The translations under genes and the position numbers were made by a program. Of a stretch of DNA of 64,000 nucleotides, positions 51,716-59,811 are shown piece by piece (position 1 is the stretch's first letter; each line of letters opens with the position of its first letter). Origin of the DNA: Streptomyces bathyalis (GTDB taxonomy: Bacteria > Actinomycetota > Actinomycetes > Streptomycetales > Streptomycetaceae); contig NZ_CP048882.1 in the NCBI RefSeq assembly GCF_015910445.1, positions 6,879,501 through 6,943,500 of the forward strand. Direction: 5' to 3'. The notes under the pieces were generated by a model. The model saw only the letters and a list, made by a program, of their open reading frames with translations, had not been told where the DNA came from and made no database searches.

Positions 51716-53113
51716 ATGACGGAAATGCTTTCGTCCAAGGTCGCGGACACCCGGGGAATGTCCGACGAGCGCGTGGTCGAACACCCGGCATGGGCAGTGC
51801 TGAAGGACGCCGTCGAAGCCATCCGCCCCGCACAGTCGAAGGACGGCTCGATCGACTTCGAGGCGGAGGACGCTCCGTCGCGTGACGCCGTGGAATCCGA
51901 GGTGGAGCAGGTCTGCGTCGCCGTGCGGGACCTCTCGTCGCTGCTGCCCCACGACGCCGCCTACCACGAGGCGCTCGTCGCCGACCTGCGCCGCTGGGCC
52001 GCGGGCGGCTTCGGCGTCCCGGACTTCCTCGACTCCCTGCTCGCCTTCCAGCCCGCACAGAACCGCCAGGACGGCCTCCAGCACCTCGTCGTCTTCCCGA
52101 TGTACACCCAGAACGGCAACCCCGACCGCAACCTCGAGGCGGTCGTGGTGCGCATGGTCTGGCCGGACTGGCTGGCCGAGCTGGAGCGCACCCGCTACGA
52201 CAACCCGCTCTTCTGCGGCATCACCTTCGAGGACTTCACCTCCGGCTACGACACGAACTCGGCGGTGCTCTTCCCGGAGACCGTCGCCGTGCGTGAGGCG
52301 CCGCCCCGCTTCTCCTGGGGCGGCATCTTCTGCGACCGCGAGGCGGCGCGCTTCCGCCGCGTCGTCGACGCCGCCTGCGACGTCACCAGCCTCGAACTCC
52401 CCGAGACCGCCCGGGAACTGGTCTCCGACCAGGCGCGCTGCCAGCAGGCATTCGTGCTCTGGGACATGGTGCACGACCGCACCCACAGCCACGGTGACCT
52501 GCCCTTCGACCCGTTCATGATCAAGCAGAGGCAGCCGTTCTGGATGTACGGGCTGGAGGAGCTGCGCTGCGACCTGACGGCCTTCCACGAGGCCGTGCGC
52601 CTGGAGGCCGACGGCTATCCGCAGGGTCGCGACGTGCAGTTCACCGTGCTGCTCGACCGGCTCTTCCGCTTCCCGGTCACGGGCGAGCGCAACCGCAACT
52701 ACGACGGGCTGGGCGGCCAGCTCCTCTTCGCCTACCTCCACCAGCACGGGGCGCTGCGCTGGACGAACAACAAGCTGGCCATCGACTGGAACCTCGCGCG
52801 CGAGGTGACGGTGCGGCTGCGCGAGGAGATCGAGATGCTCTACCGCGCGGGCATCGACCGTCCCAAGCTCGTCCACTGGTTCAAGGCGTACGAGCTGGTC
52901 GCCGCCTACCTCGCGCCGCACCCGGGCTCCACCTGGGCCAAGGGGCCCGACGCGCTCGACCTGAGCCTGCCGCCGCGAAAGCTCGTGGACGACGTGCTTC
53001 CGGATGAGTTTCCGCTGAGCATGTTCTATGAGGCCCTCGCGAAGAAGCTCCGTTCCGTGATCGCATCGACGAAGGGCATCACAGCGGAGGCCGCCGTACG
53101 GGCCGCCGCCTGA
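51716..53113 (+). CDS. DUF6421 family protein
   Basis: The 465-residue protein appears to be the actinomycete DUF6421 type: LVVFPMYTQNGNPDRNLEAVVV, CGITFEDFTSGYDTNSAVLFP and WDMVHDRTHSHGDLPFDPFMIKQ stand out, the last with several histidines that might bind metal. No known enzyme motif is seen. ATG 51716 follows GGAGGGG. The SDR gene comes 54 bp later on the same strand and the aldolase gene overlaps the SDR, so the three may work together. Confidence 0.78.
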   Translation: MTEMLSSKVADTRGMSDERVVEHPAWAVLKDAVEAIRPAQSKDGSIDFEAEDAPSRDAVESEVEQVCVAVRDLSSLLPHDAAYHEALVADLRRWAAGGFGVPDFLDSLLAFQPAQNRQDGLQHLVVFPMYTQNGNPDRNLEAVVVRMVWPDWLAELERTRYDNPLFCGITFEDFTSGYDTNSAVLFPETVAVREAPPRFSWGGIFCDREAARFRRVVDAACDVTSLELPETARELVSDQARCQQAFVLWDMVHDRTHSHGDLPFDPFMIKQRQPFWMYGLEELRCDLTAFHEAVRLEADGYPQGRDVQFTVLLDRLFRFPVTGERNRNYDGLGGQLLFAYLHQHGALRWTNNKLAIDWNLAREVTVRLREEIEMLYRAGIDRPKLVHWFKAYELVAAYLAPHPGSTWAKGPDALDLSLPPRKLVDDVLPDEFPLSMFYEALAKKLRSVIASTKGITAEAAVRAAA

Positions 53114-53167
53114 GCACACGGGCGGGCGGAACGGACAGGGGCGTCGAGGGACCAGGAGGCGACAGGC

Positions 53168-53947
53168 ATGACCAACACGACGGCACGCGGATACCAGGGC
53201 AACGGCAAGGGGAGCCTCGAAGGGTCCGTCATCGCCGTCGCGGGAGCGGCAGGGCCTGCCGGAGCGGCGGCGCTGCTGCGGCTCGCCGAGGAGGGGGCCA
53301 CGGTCGTCGGGGCCGACTCCGACGTCGAGCGCCTCGCCCAGGCCGTCGACGCCGCCCGCTTCGCGCACGGCGGTGCGCGCGTGACCGGGGAGACCGTCGA
53401 CCTGCTGGACCTCGCGGCGACGCGCGAGTGGGCCGCACGGACCGAGAAGGAGTTCGGCAAGGTGCACGGGCTCGTGCACCTTGTCGGCGGCTGGCGGGGC
53501 TCGGCGTCGTTCGCCGAGACCGACCTCGCGCACTGGGACACGCTGCACGATCTGCTGATCCGCACCGTGCAGCACACCTCGCTCGCCTTCGAGGCCCCGC
53601 TGGCGCGCAGCGGCAACGGCCGTTTCCTGCTGGTCAGCGCCGCCGGTGCGAGCAATCCCACGGCGGGCAACGCCGCCTACTCCGCATCCAAGGCCGCGGC
53701 TGAGGCGTGGACACTGGCGCTCGGGGACTCCTTCCGCAAGGCAGGGGGCGAGGCCGGACCGTCCGCGGCTGCTGCCATCCTGGTGGTCAAGGCACTGGTG
53801 AGCGACCAGATGCGGGCCGAACGTCCCAAGGCCAAGTTCGCCGGCTTCACCGACGTCAAGGACCTGGCCGACACCATCGCCGGCACGTGGAGCACGCCCA
53901 CCGAGGAAGTGAACGGACAACGCCTGTGGCTGACCCCGAAGCCCTGA
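53168..53947 (+). CDS. Short-chain dehydrogenase/reductase
   Basis: The 259-residue SDR has an altered glycine motif, VIAVAGAAGPAGAAALLRLAEEG, and the catalytic pair in AAYSASKAAAEAW with the Ser of LVSAAGAS upstream. The NAD(P)-binding strand end VVGADSDVERLAQAV fits NADH more than NADPH because an Asp follows beta 2. The substrate is unknown. It starts ATG 53168, close to a GGAGG site, and its end overlaps the start of the threonine-aldolase gene by 22 bp. Confidence 0.88.
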   Translation: MTNTTARGYQGNGKGSLEGSVIAVAGAAGPAGAAALLRLAEEGATVVGADSDVERLAQAVDAARFAHGGARVTGETVDLLDLAATREWAARTEKEFGKVHGLVHLVGGWRGSASFAETDLAHWDTLHDLLIRTVQHTSLAFEAPLARSGNGRFLLVSAAGASNPTAGNAAYSASKAAAEAWTLALGDSFRKAGGEAGPSAAAAILVVKALVSDQMRAERPKAKFAGFTDVKDLADTIAGTWSTPTEEVNGQRLWLTPKP

Positions 53948-55005
53948 ACACCGACGCGAAGCGCCGCCACGACCCCGGGATCCGCGGATTCGCCAGCGAC
54001 AACTACGCCGGCGCCCACCCCGAGGTCCTGGCGGCGCTCGCCCTGGCCAACGGCGGGCACCAGTCCGCGTACGGCGACGACGAGTACACCGCGCACCTCC
54101 AGCGGACGGTCCGCAGCCACTTCGGCCCACGGGCCGAGGCCTACCCGGTCTTCAACGGCACCGGCGCCAACGTGATTTCGCTGCAGGCGCTCACCGACCG
54201 CTGGGGCGCGGTGATCTGCGCCGAGAGCGCGCACATCAACGTGGACGAGTGCGGCGCCCCGGAACGTGTCGGCGGGCTGAAGCTGCTGACGGTGCCCACC
54301 GAGGACGGCAAGCTCACGCCCGAGCTCATCGACCGCGAGGCGCACGGCTGGGACGACGAGCACCGGGCGATGCCGCAGGTCGTCTCCCTCACACAGAGCA
54401 CCGAACTCGGCACCGTCTACTCCGTGGAGGAGATCCGCGCGATCTGCGACCACGCCCACGAGCGCGGCATGAAGGTGCACCTGGACGGTGCCCGCATCGC
54501 GAACGCCGCAGCGGCGCTCGACAGGCCCATGCGGGCCTTCACCAACGCCGCCGGCGTCGACGTCCTCTCCCTCGGCGGCACCAAGAACGGGATGCTCTTC
54601 GGCGAGGCCGTCGTCGTCCTCGACCCGGACGCCGTCCGCGCGATGAAGCACCTGCGCAAGCTGTCCATGCAGCTCGCCTCCAAGATGCGCTTCATATCCG
54701 CGCAGTGGGACGCCCTGCTCTCGGGCGACCTGTGGCTGCGCAACGCCCGCCATTCCAACGCGATGGCGCGCCGCCTCGCGGAAGGCGTCAAGGACGTCGA
54801 CGGGGTCGAGATCCTCTACCCCGTCGATGCGAACGCGGTGTTCGCGCGCCTCCCCAACGAGGTCAGCGAGCGCCTGCAGAAGCGCTACCGCTTCTACTTC
54901 TGGAACGAGGCCGCGGGCGACGTGCGCTGGATGTGCTCCTTCGACACCAGCGAGGAGGACGTCGACGGGTTCATCGCGGCGCTGCGCGAGGAAATGGGCC
55001 GCTGA
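53926..55005 (+). CDS. Threonine aldolase-like PLP enzyme
   Basis: The 359-residue product is a fold-type I PLP enzyme of the beta-eliminating lyase/threonine aldolase group: GFASDNYAGAHPEVLAAL, YPVFNGTGANVISLQAL, KVHLDGARIANAAAAL and VLSLGGTKNGMLFGEAVV, whose Lys should bind PLP. It probably splits threonine or allo-threonine to glycine and acetaldehyde. GTG 53926, inside the SDR gene, is the only start that keeps the N-terminal region; the ribosome site is weak, pointing to coupling. Confidence 0.87.
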   Translation: MADPEALNTDAKRRHDPGIRGFASDNYAGAHPEVLAALALANGGHQSAYGDDEYTAHLQRTVRSHFGPRAEAYPVFNGTGANVISLQALTDRWGAVICAESAHINVDECGAPERVGGLKLLTVPTEDGKLTPELIDREAHGWDDEHRAMPQVVSLTQSTELGTVYSVEEIRAICDHAHERGMKVHLDGARIANAAAALDRPMRAFTNAAGVDVLSLGGTKNGMLFGEAVVVLDPDAVRAMKHLRKLSMQLASKMRFISAQWDALLSGDLWLRNARHSNAMARRLAEGVKDVDGVEILYPVDANAVFARLPNEVSERLQKRYRFYFWNEAAGDVRWMCSFDTSEEDVDGFIAALREEMGR

Positions 55006-55009
55006 CGGA

Positions 55010-55067
55010 CCGGCGCCGCGGCGCCGGCCTCCCGTCGGCTGCCGCCGTCCCCGGCCGTCGTGCCGGG
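55010..55067. terminator. Convergent terminator region
   Basis: An 18-bp perfect palindrome, CCGGCGCCGCGGCGCCGG (55010-55027), and a small stem, CCCGGC-N6-GCCGGG (55050-55067), lie between the ends of the threonine aldolase and PlsC genes and can serve either strand. Confidence 0.45.
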
Positions 55068-55069
55068 CG

Positions 55070-55789
55070 CTACATCGCCCTCGCCTCGGCGGGTGTCGGC
55101 GCGGTTCCGCCCATGTGAGCCGGCAGCCACCACTTGTCGTTCGGCCCGTTCGGGGTGCCCGGGTAGGCGCGCTGCGCCGACTCCAGCAGATCCTGGATGC
55201 GCTCGCGCACCCGCGAGGTCAGCCCCGCCGCCGATTCGTCCGGGGCGGCGTGCAGCGCCTCGCCGACGCGTATGCCGACGGGGAAGTGGTTGCGTCCGAA
55301 GTCCCGCTTGTGGCCCTTGGTCCACAGGCGTTGCGTTCCCCACAGCGCGACCGGCACCAGCGGTACGCGCGCCTCCTGCGCCAGCCTGGCGGCACCGGAC
55401 TTGAAGTCCTTGAGCGTGAAGGAGCGGGAGATGGTCGCCTCGGGGAAGACGCCCACTACCTCGCCCGAATCAAGCGCCTTCAGCGCGTGCTTGTAGGCGT
55501 CCTCGCCCTGTGAACGGTCCACGGGTATGTGCTTCATCGCCCGCATCAGCGGTCCGGAGACCTTGTGCCGGAAGACCGAGTCCTTCGCCATGAAGCGCAC
55601 CAGCCGCTTCGCCGGCAGCGCCGCGAGACCGGTGAAGATGAAGTCCAGATAGCTGATGTGATTGCTCACCAGCAGAGCGCCGCCCCGTCGTGGCACGTGC
55701 TCGGTGCCTTGGATGTCGAAGCGCAGGTCCAGGGCCTTGAACCAGGCGCGTGCCGTGGCGATCACGGGTGGGTAGACGAGTTCTGCCAT
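55070..55789 (-). CDS. plsC: 1-acylglycerol-3-phosphate acyltransferase
   Basis: The 239-residue protein has PlsC motifs: NHISYLD (the catalytic His/Asp pair), the KxxxFR-like AKDSVFRHKVSG, and VGVFPEATISRS in place of FPEGTRS. It would add the second acyl chain to lysophosphatidic acid at the membrane. It is divergent from the thioredoxin gene over about 240 bp and converges on the threonine-aldolase gene. Several PlsC copies are normal in actinomycetes. Confidence 0.88.
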   Translation of the reverse strand: MAELVYPPVIATARAWFKALDLRFDIQGTEHVPRRGGALLVSNHISYLDFIFTGLAALPAKRLVRFMAKDSVFRHKVSGPLMRAMKHIPVDRSQGEDAYKHALKALDSGEVVGVFPEATISRSFTLKDFKSGAARLAQEARVPLVPVALWGTQRLWTKGHKRDFGRNHFPVGIRVGEALHAAPDESAAGLTSRVRERIQDLLESAQRAYPGTPNGPNDKWWLPAHMGGTAPTPAEARAM

Positions 55790-56031
55790 GAGCGCAGCCC
55801 TTCCTGTCCGTCCTGGGAGGGAGCGGCTCCCGCCAGGTGCGCAGCCAAATTCCTACGGATGCGTAACTTCGGTCCGCCGCCGATGGTTCCCCATCGGCCC
55901 GGGCGATGGCTACACCGCGGTCCGCCCTGTGGCCGGGGCCTGGTGGGAATGCCCGTACATGCCGCATGTGCTGCACACTGCGGGACGTAGGGGCGGCGAG
56001 CAGGACACGAGTGAGACGGCAGGAGAGCGCG

Positions 56032-56469
56032 GTGCGGCAGCAGACCGGCGACGGAGGCACGCGGCTGGGCGAAGAGACGCTCGGCGCCGGAGCCCTGGGG
56101 CGGCGGGCGACGCTGGTGCAATTCTCCAGTGCCTTCTGCCAGCCGTGCCGCGCGACGAGGCGCATCCTGCGAGAGGTCAGCGGCATGGTGCCCGGCGTGG
56201 CCCACGCGGAGATCGACGCGGAGGAACGCCTCGCGCTCGTAAGGGAGTTGGGGATCGTGCGCACCCCGGCGGTTCTCGTGCTGGACGCCGGCGGCCGTGA
56301 GGTGAGCCGCGCCTACGGGCAGCCGCGCAAGGCCGACGTCATCGCGGCGCTGGCCCCGGCGGTCGAGGCGGGCTCTGGGGACACGGGCTCTGCGGATACG
56401 GGCGGTGCGGCGGGGGAGCGCCCCGCGGGAGACACCGGGGAGAGCGCCCGGCGGGAGAAGTCCACGTGA
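56032..56469 (+). CDS. Thioredoxin-like protein with CQPC active site
   Basis: The 145-residue protein has a thioredoxin fold with LVQFSSAFCQPCRATRRILREV, the redox pair CQPC replacing the usual CGPC, and IVRTPAVLVLDAGGREVSRAYG with the cis-Pro. The last 40 residues are a Gly/Ala/Asp-rich tail. GTG 56032 is favoured because AGGAG lies 6 nt before it. It probably reduces disulfides in the cytoplasm; the altered pair would shift its redox potential. It lies about 280 bp before etfB. Confidence 0.82.
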   Translation: MRQQTGDGGTRLGEETLGAGALGRRATLVQFSSAFCQPCRATRRILREVSGMVPGVAHAEIDAEERLALVRELGIVRTPAVLVLDAGGREVSRAYGQPRKADVIAALAPAVEAGSGDTGSADTGGAAGERPAGDTGESARREKST

Positions 56470-56674
56470 ACGGGCGGGCCGCGCGGACCCGTGATTGATG
56501 TCGCACCGGGCGGTCCCTTGCTTGACCCCCGGGTGCAGCCTCGGCACGGTGACAGCGCGGTCACCGGCGGCGTCGCCGGGCGGCCGTCGTGATTGAGTTG
56601 GGCTCGCGCTCCCGCGGGCCCGGGTTGGCAAGGTCACAGTTCCCGGCCTTGAGAACCGGGTACGCGCTATGTGT

Positions 56675-56690
56675 ACTGGCGAGTAATATC
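56675..56690 (+). promoter_or_regulatory. etfB promoter with palindromic operator
   Basis: TACTGGCGAGTA (56675-56686) is an inverted repeat with 4-bp arms that overlaps a good -10 box, TAATAT (56685-56690). No fair -35 is present. It lies about 65 bp before etfB. A TetR-type fatty-acid regulator is a reasonable guess for the factor that binds here. Confidence 0.5.
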
Positions 56691-56752
56691 GAGAACGGGG
56701 TGCCGGTTCAGCGACGGACCGGAACCGTAGGACAAGCAGTAGGAGAGCCGGC

Positions 56753-57538
56753 GTGAGCCTGAGGATCGTTGTCTGTGTGAAGTACGTGCCCGACGCCACC
56801 GGCGACCGGCACTTCGCCGAGGACCTGACCACCGACCGCGAGTCCGTGGACGGCCTGCTCTCGGAGCTGGACGAGTACGCGGTCGAGCAGGCCCTGCAGA
56901 TCTCCGAGGAGGCCGACGACGCGGAGATCACCGTGCTGACCGTCGGTCCCGAGGACGCCAAGGACGCGCTGCGCAAGGCGCTTTCCATGGGTGCCGACAA
57001 GGCCGTGCACGTCGAGGACGACGACCTCCACGGCACCGACGCGCTCGGCACCTCGGCCGTCCTGGCCAAGGCCATCGAGAAGACCGGGTACGACCTGGTC
57101 ATGTGCGGCATGGCGTCCACCGACGGCACCATGGGCGTGCTCCCGGCCGTCCTCGCCGAGCGTCTCGGCGTGCCGCAGGTGACGCTGCTGTCCGAGGTCT
57201 CCGTCACCGACGGCAAGGTCAACGGGCGGCGCGACGGTGACACCGCGACGGAGCACCTCGAGGCATCCCTGCCGGCCGTCGTCTCGGTCACCGACCAGTC
57301 CGGCGAGGCGCGTTACCCGTCGTTCAAGGGGATCATGGCGGCGAAGAAGAAGCCGGTGGAGTCCCTGGACCTGGACGATCTGGACATCGAGGCGGACGAG
57401 GTCGGACTCGAGGGCGCCTGGACCAAGGTCGACGACGCCACGCCGCGCCCGCCGCGCACCGCCGGCACCGTCGTCAACGACGAGGGCGAGGGCGGCAAGC
57501 AGCTCGCCGAGTACCTCGCGGGCCAGAAGTTCATCTGA
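56753..57538 (+). CDS. etfB: Electron transfer flavoprotein beta subunit
   Basis: The 261-residue product starts SLRIVVCVKYVPDATGDRHF and has EYAVEQALQISEEADDAEITVLTVGP and the AMP-binding loop KTGYDLVMCGMASTDGTMGVLPAVLAE, as EtfB proteins do. With EtfA it carries electrons from acyl-CoA and other dehydrogenases to the membrane quinone system. GTG 56753 follows AGGAG. etfA lies 77 bp downstream. The acyl-CoA dehydrogenase at 28.8 kb could be a donor. Confidence 0.95.
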   Translation: MSLRIVVCVKYVPDATGDRHFAEDLTTDRESVDGLLSELDEYAVEQALQISEEADDAEITVLTVGPEDAKDALRKALSMGADKAVHVEDDDLHGTDALGTSAVLAKAIEKTGYDLVMCGMASTDGTMGVLPAVLAERLGVPQVTLLSEVSVTDGKVNGRRDGDTATEHLEASLPAVVSVTDQSGEARYPSFKGIMAAKKKPVESLDLDDLDIEADEVGLEGAWTKVDDATPRPPRTAGTVVNDEGEGGKQLAEYLAGQKFI

Positions 57539-57615
57539 GGCCCGTCCGAGCGACGCCAAGGTGACGCGAGAGCCCGCCCGCACAAACCGCCCCACTCTTC
57601 CGCAGGAGCAACCCC

Positions 57616-58578
57616 ATGGCTGAAGTCCTTGTCTACGTCGACCACGTGGACGGTGCCGTCCGCAAGCCGACACTCGAACTGCTCACTCTGGCCCGCCGCA
57701 TCGGCGACCCCGTCGCCGTGCACCTCGGCCCCGGCGCCGACGAGGCCGCCAAGACGCTGGGCGAGTACGGCGCCGTGAAGGTGCTGGCCGCCGACAGCAG
57801 CGAGTTCGCCGACTACCTCGTCGTGCCGAAGGTCGACGCGCTGCAGGCGGCCTACGACGCCGTCTCCCCGTCCGCTGTCCTCGTCCCGTCCTCCTCGGAG
57901 GGCAAGGAGATCGCCGCCCGCCTCGCAGTGCGCATCGGCTCCGGGATCATCACGGACGCCGTCGACCTGGAGGCCGGGGACGAGGGGCCCGTGGCCTCCC
58001 AGTCCGTCTTCGCCGCGGCGTTCACCACCAAGTCCCGCGTCAGCAAGGGCACTCCGGTCATCACCGTCAAGCCCAACTCCACCGCCCCGGAGGCCGCGCC
58101 GGCCGCCGGTACGGTCGAGCAGCTGTCGGTGTCCTTCAGCGAGAAGGCGACCGGAACCAGGATCGTCTCCCGCACGCCGCGTGAGTCCACCGGACGTCCG
58201 GACCTGACCGAGGCCGCGATCGTCGTCTCCGGCGGCCGCGGTGTGAACGGTGCCGAGAACTTCCACATCATCGAAGAGCTGGCCGACTCGCTCGGGGCCG
58301 CCGTCGGCGCCTCCCGTGCCGCCGTCGACGCCGGCTGGTACCCGCACTCCAACCAGGTCGGCCAGACCGGCAAGACCGTCTCCCCCCAGCTCTACATCGC
58401 CACCGGCATCTCCGGCGCGATCCAGCACCGGGCGGGCATGCAGACGTCCAAGACCATCGTGGCCATCAACAAGGACAGCGAGGCGCCGATCTTCGATCTC
58501 GTCGACTACGGCATCGTCGGCGACCTCTTCGAGGTCGTGCCGAAGCTGACGGAAGAGATCAAGACCCGCAAGGGCTGA
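57616..58578 (+). CDS. etfA: Electron transfer flavoprotein alpha subunit
   Basis: The 320-residue protein has a variable N-terminal half and the conserved FAD domain VVSGGRGVNGAENFHIIEELADSLGAAVGASRAAVDAGWYPHSNQVGQTGKTVSPQLYIATGISGAIQHRAGMQ-type signature (positions about 203-275; key residues GRG, S-R, Q-G-T, SGAIQH). It forms the heterodimer with EtfB. ATG 57616 follows GCAGGAG. A strong hairpin ends the operon. Confidence 0.95.
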   Translation: MAEVLVYVDHVDGAVRKPTLELLTLARRIGDPVAVHLGPGADEAAKTLGEYGAVKVLAADSSEFADYLVVPKVDALQAAYDAVSPSAVLVPSSSEGKEIAARLAVRIGSGIITDAVDLEAGDEGPVASQSVFAAAFTTKSRVSKGTPVITVKPNSTAPEAAPAAGTVEQLSVSFSEKATGTRIVSRTPRESTGRPDLTEAAIVVSGGRGVNGAENFHIIEELADSLGAAVGASRAAVDAGWYPHSNQVGQTGKTVSPQLYIATGISGAIQHRAGMQTSKTIVAINKDSEAPIFDLVDYGIVGDLFEVVPKLTEEIKTRKG

Positions 58579-58616
58579 CCCTCCCCGCCGGGCCTCCGTC
58601 CGCCCGGTCCGCTCCG

Positions 58617-58649
58617 CCGCCCCCGCACGCCACCGGCATGCGGGGGCGG
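58617..58649 (+). terminator. etfBA terminator
   Basis: Perfect 11-bp arms, CCGCCCCCGCA (58617-58627) and TGCGGGGGCGG (58639-58649), enclose an 11-nt loop 38 bp after the etfA stop. Confidence 0.75.
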
Positions 58650-58725
58650 CGCGTTGTGCGTTCCGCTTGTTCAGCCGAGAGCGGGACGAGGTCTGTGTCC
58701 TCCCCGGCGCGGAGAGACTCGCGGC

Positions 58726-59715
58726 ATGCGACTCCTGATGCTGGGCGGTACGGAGTTCGTGGGCAGAGCCATCGCCGAGGCGGCGGCGGCGCACGGCTGG
58801 GAGGTGACCGTTTTCCACCGCGGGCGGCACGCGCCGCCGCCGGGAGTGCGGGTCCTGCTGGGCGACCGCTCGTCCGAGGACGGTCTCGCGGCCCTGGCGC
58901 AGGGGGAGTGGGACGCCGTCGTGGACACCTGGTCGGGCGCGCCCCGCGCCGTACGCGACACGGCGCGGCTGCTGTCCGGCCGCGCCGGGCGCTACGTCTA
59001 CATCTCCAGCCGGTCGGTGTACGCCGAGCCGGTCGCGGCGGGTGCCGACGAGACCTTTCCGGTCGTGGACGCCTCACCGGACGACGCGGAGACCGACTAC
59101 GCGCGGGCAAAGCGCGGAGGAGAGCTCGCCGCCTCCGATGCCTTCGGCGACCGGGCGCTGCTCGTGCGGGCGGGCCTGATCGTCGGTCCCGGCGAGAACG
59201 TCGGCCGCCTGCCGTGGTGGCTGACGCGCATCGCCCGCGGAGGCGACGTACCGGCGCCCGGGCCGCCCGAGCTGGCGCTCCAGTACATCGACGTCCGGGA
59301 TCTGGCCGGGTGGGTGGTGGCCGCCGCCCGCGGGCTCGGCGGCGTGTACAACGTCGTCTCGCTTCCGGGGCACACAACCATGGGCGAACTGCTGCGCACC
59401 TGCGTGGACGTCACCGGGGGCCACGCCCAACTGCGCTGGCGCACACCGGAGTCCGTGCTCGCTTCGGGGGCCGAGCCGTGGACCGGCCTCCCCGTCTGGC
59501 TGCCGCCCGGCAGTGCCGACTACGAGCACATGCACCGGAGCGACGTGTCCAAGGCGCTGGCCGCGGGACTGCGCTGCCGTCCGGTGGAGGAGACGGTGGC
59601 GGACACCTGGGCGTGGCTCCGGCGGATCGGCGGTAGAGCCCCGCAGAGACCGGACCGTCCGAAGAAGGGCATGGACGAGGAGACCGAGGCCAGGCTTCTG
59701 GCGATGCCGGAGTGA
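58726..59715 (+). CDS. NAD-dependent epimerase/dehydratase family protein
   Basis: The 329-residue protein is an extended SDR: LLMLGGTEFVGRAIAEAA for NAD(P), DTWSGAPRAVRDTARLL, and YVYISSRSVYAEPV, with YARAKRGGE holding the YxxxK pair. The GGTxFVG type often acts on nucleotide sugars or is a plant-CSP41-like reductase. ATG 58726 is used. It stands alone between the etf terminator and the CitE-like gene. Confidence 0.85.
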   Translation: MRLLMLGGTEFVGRAIAEAAAAHGWEVTVFHRGRHAPPPGVRVLLGDRSSEDGLAALAQGEWDAVVDTWSGAPRAVRDTARLLSGRAGRYVYISSRSVYAEPVAAGADETFPVVDASPDDAETDYARAKRGGELAASDAFGDRALLVRAGLIVGPGENVGRLPWWLTRIARGGDVPAPGPPELALQYIDVRDLAGWVVAAARGLGGVYNVVSLPGHTTMGELLRTCVDVTGGHAQLRWRTPESVLASGAEPWTGLPVWLPPGSADYEHMHRSDVSKALAAGLRCRPVEETVADTWAWLRRIGGRAPQRPDRPKKGMDEETEARLLAMPE

Positions 59716-59811
59716 CGGTTGACCCGTGCGGAAGACCGCGGCTAGCGTCTTAAACGAATTGTTGAAGCAGCTGGCCGGGAGGCCGGAAGCAGACCGGCAG
59801 AGGAGCCTGGC

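Noticed and set aside
51572..54130. An 852-codon minus-strand frame
   Set aside because: It lies opposite DUF6421 and the SDR, has no recognisable domain and no ribosome site.
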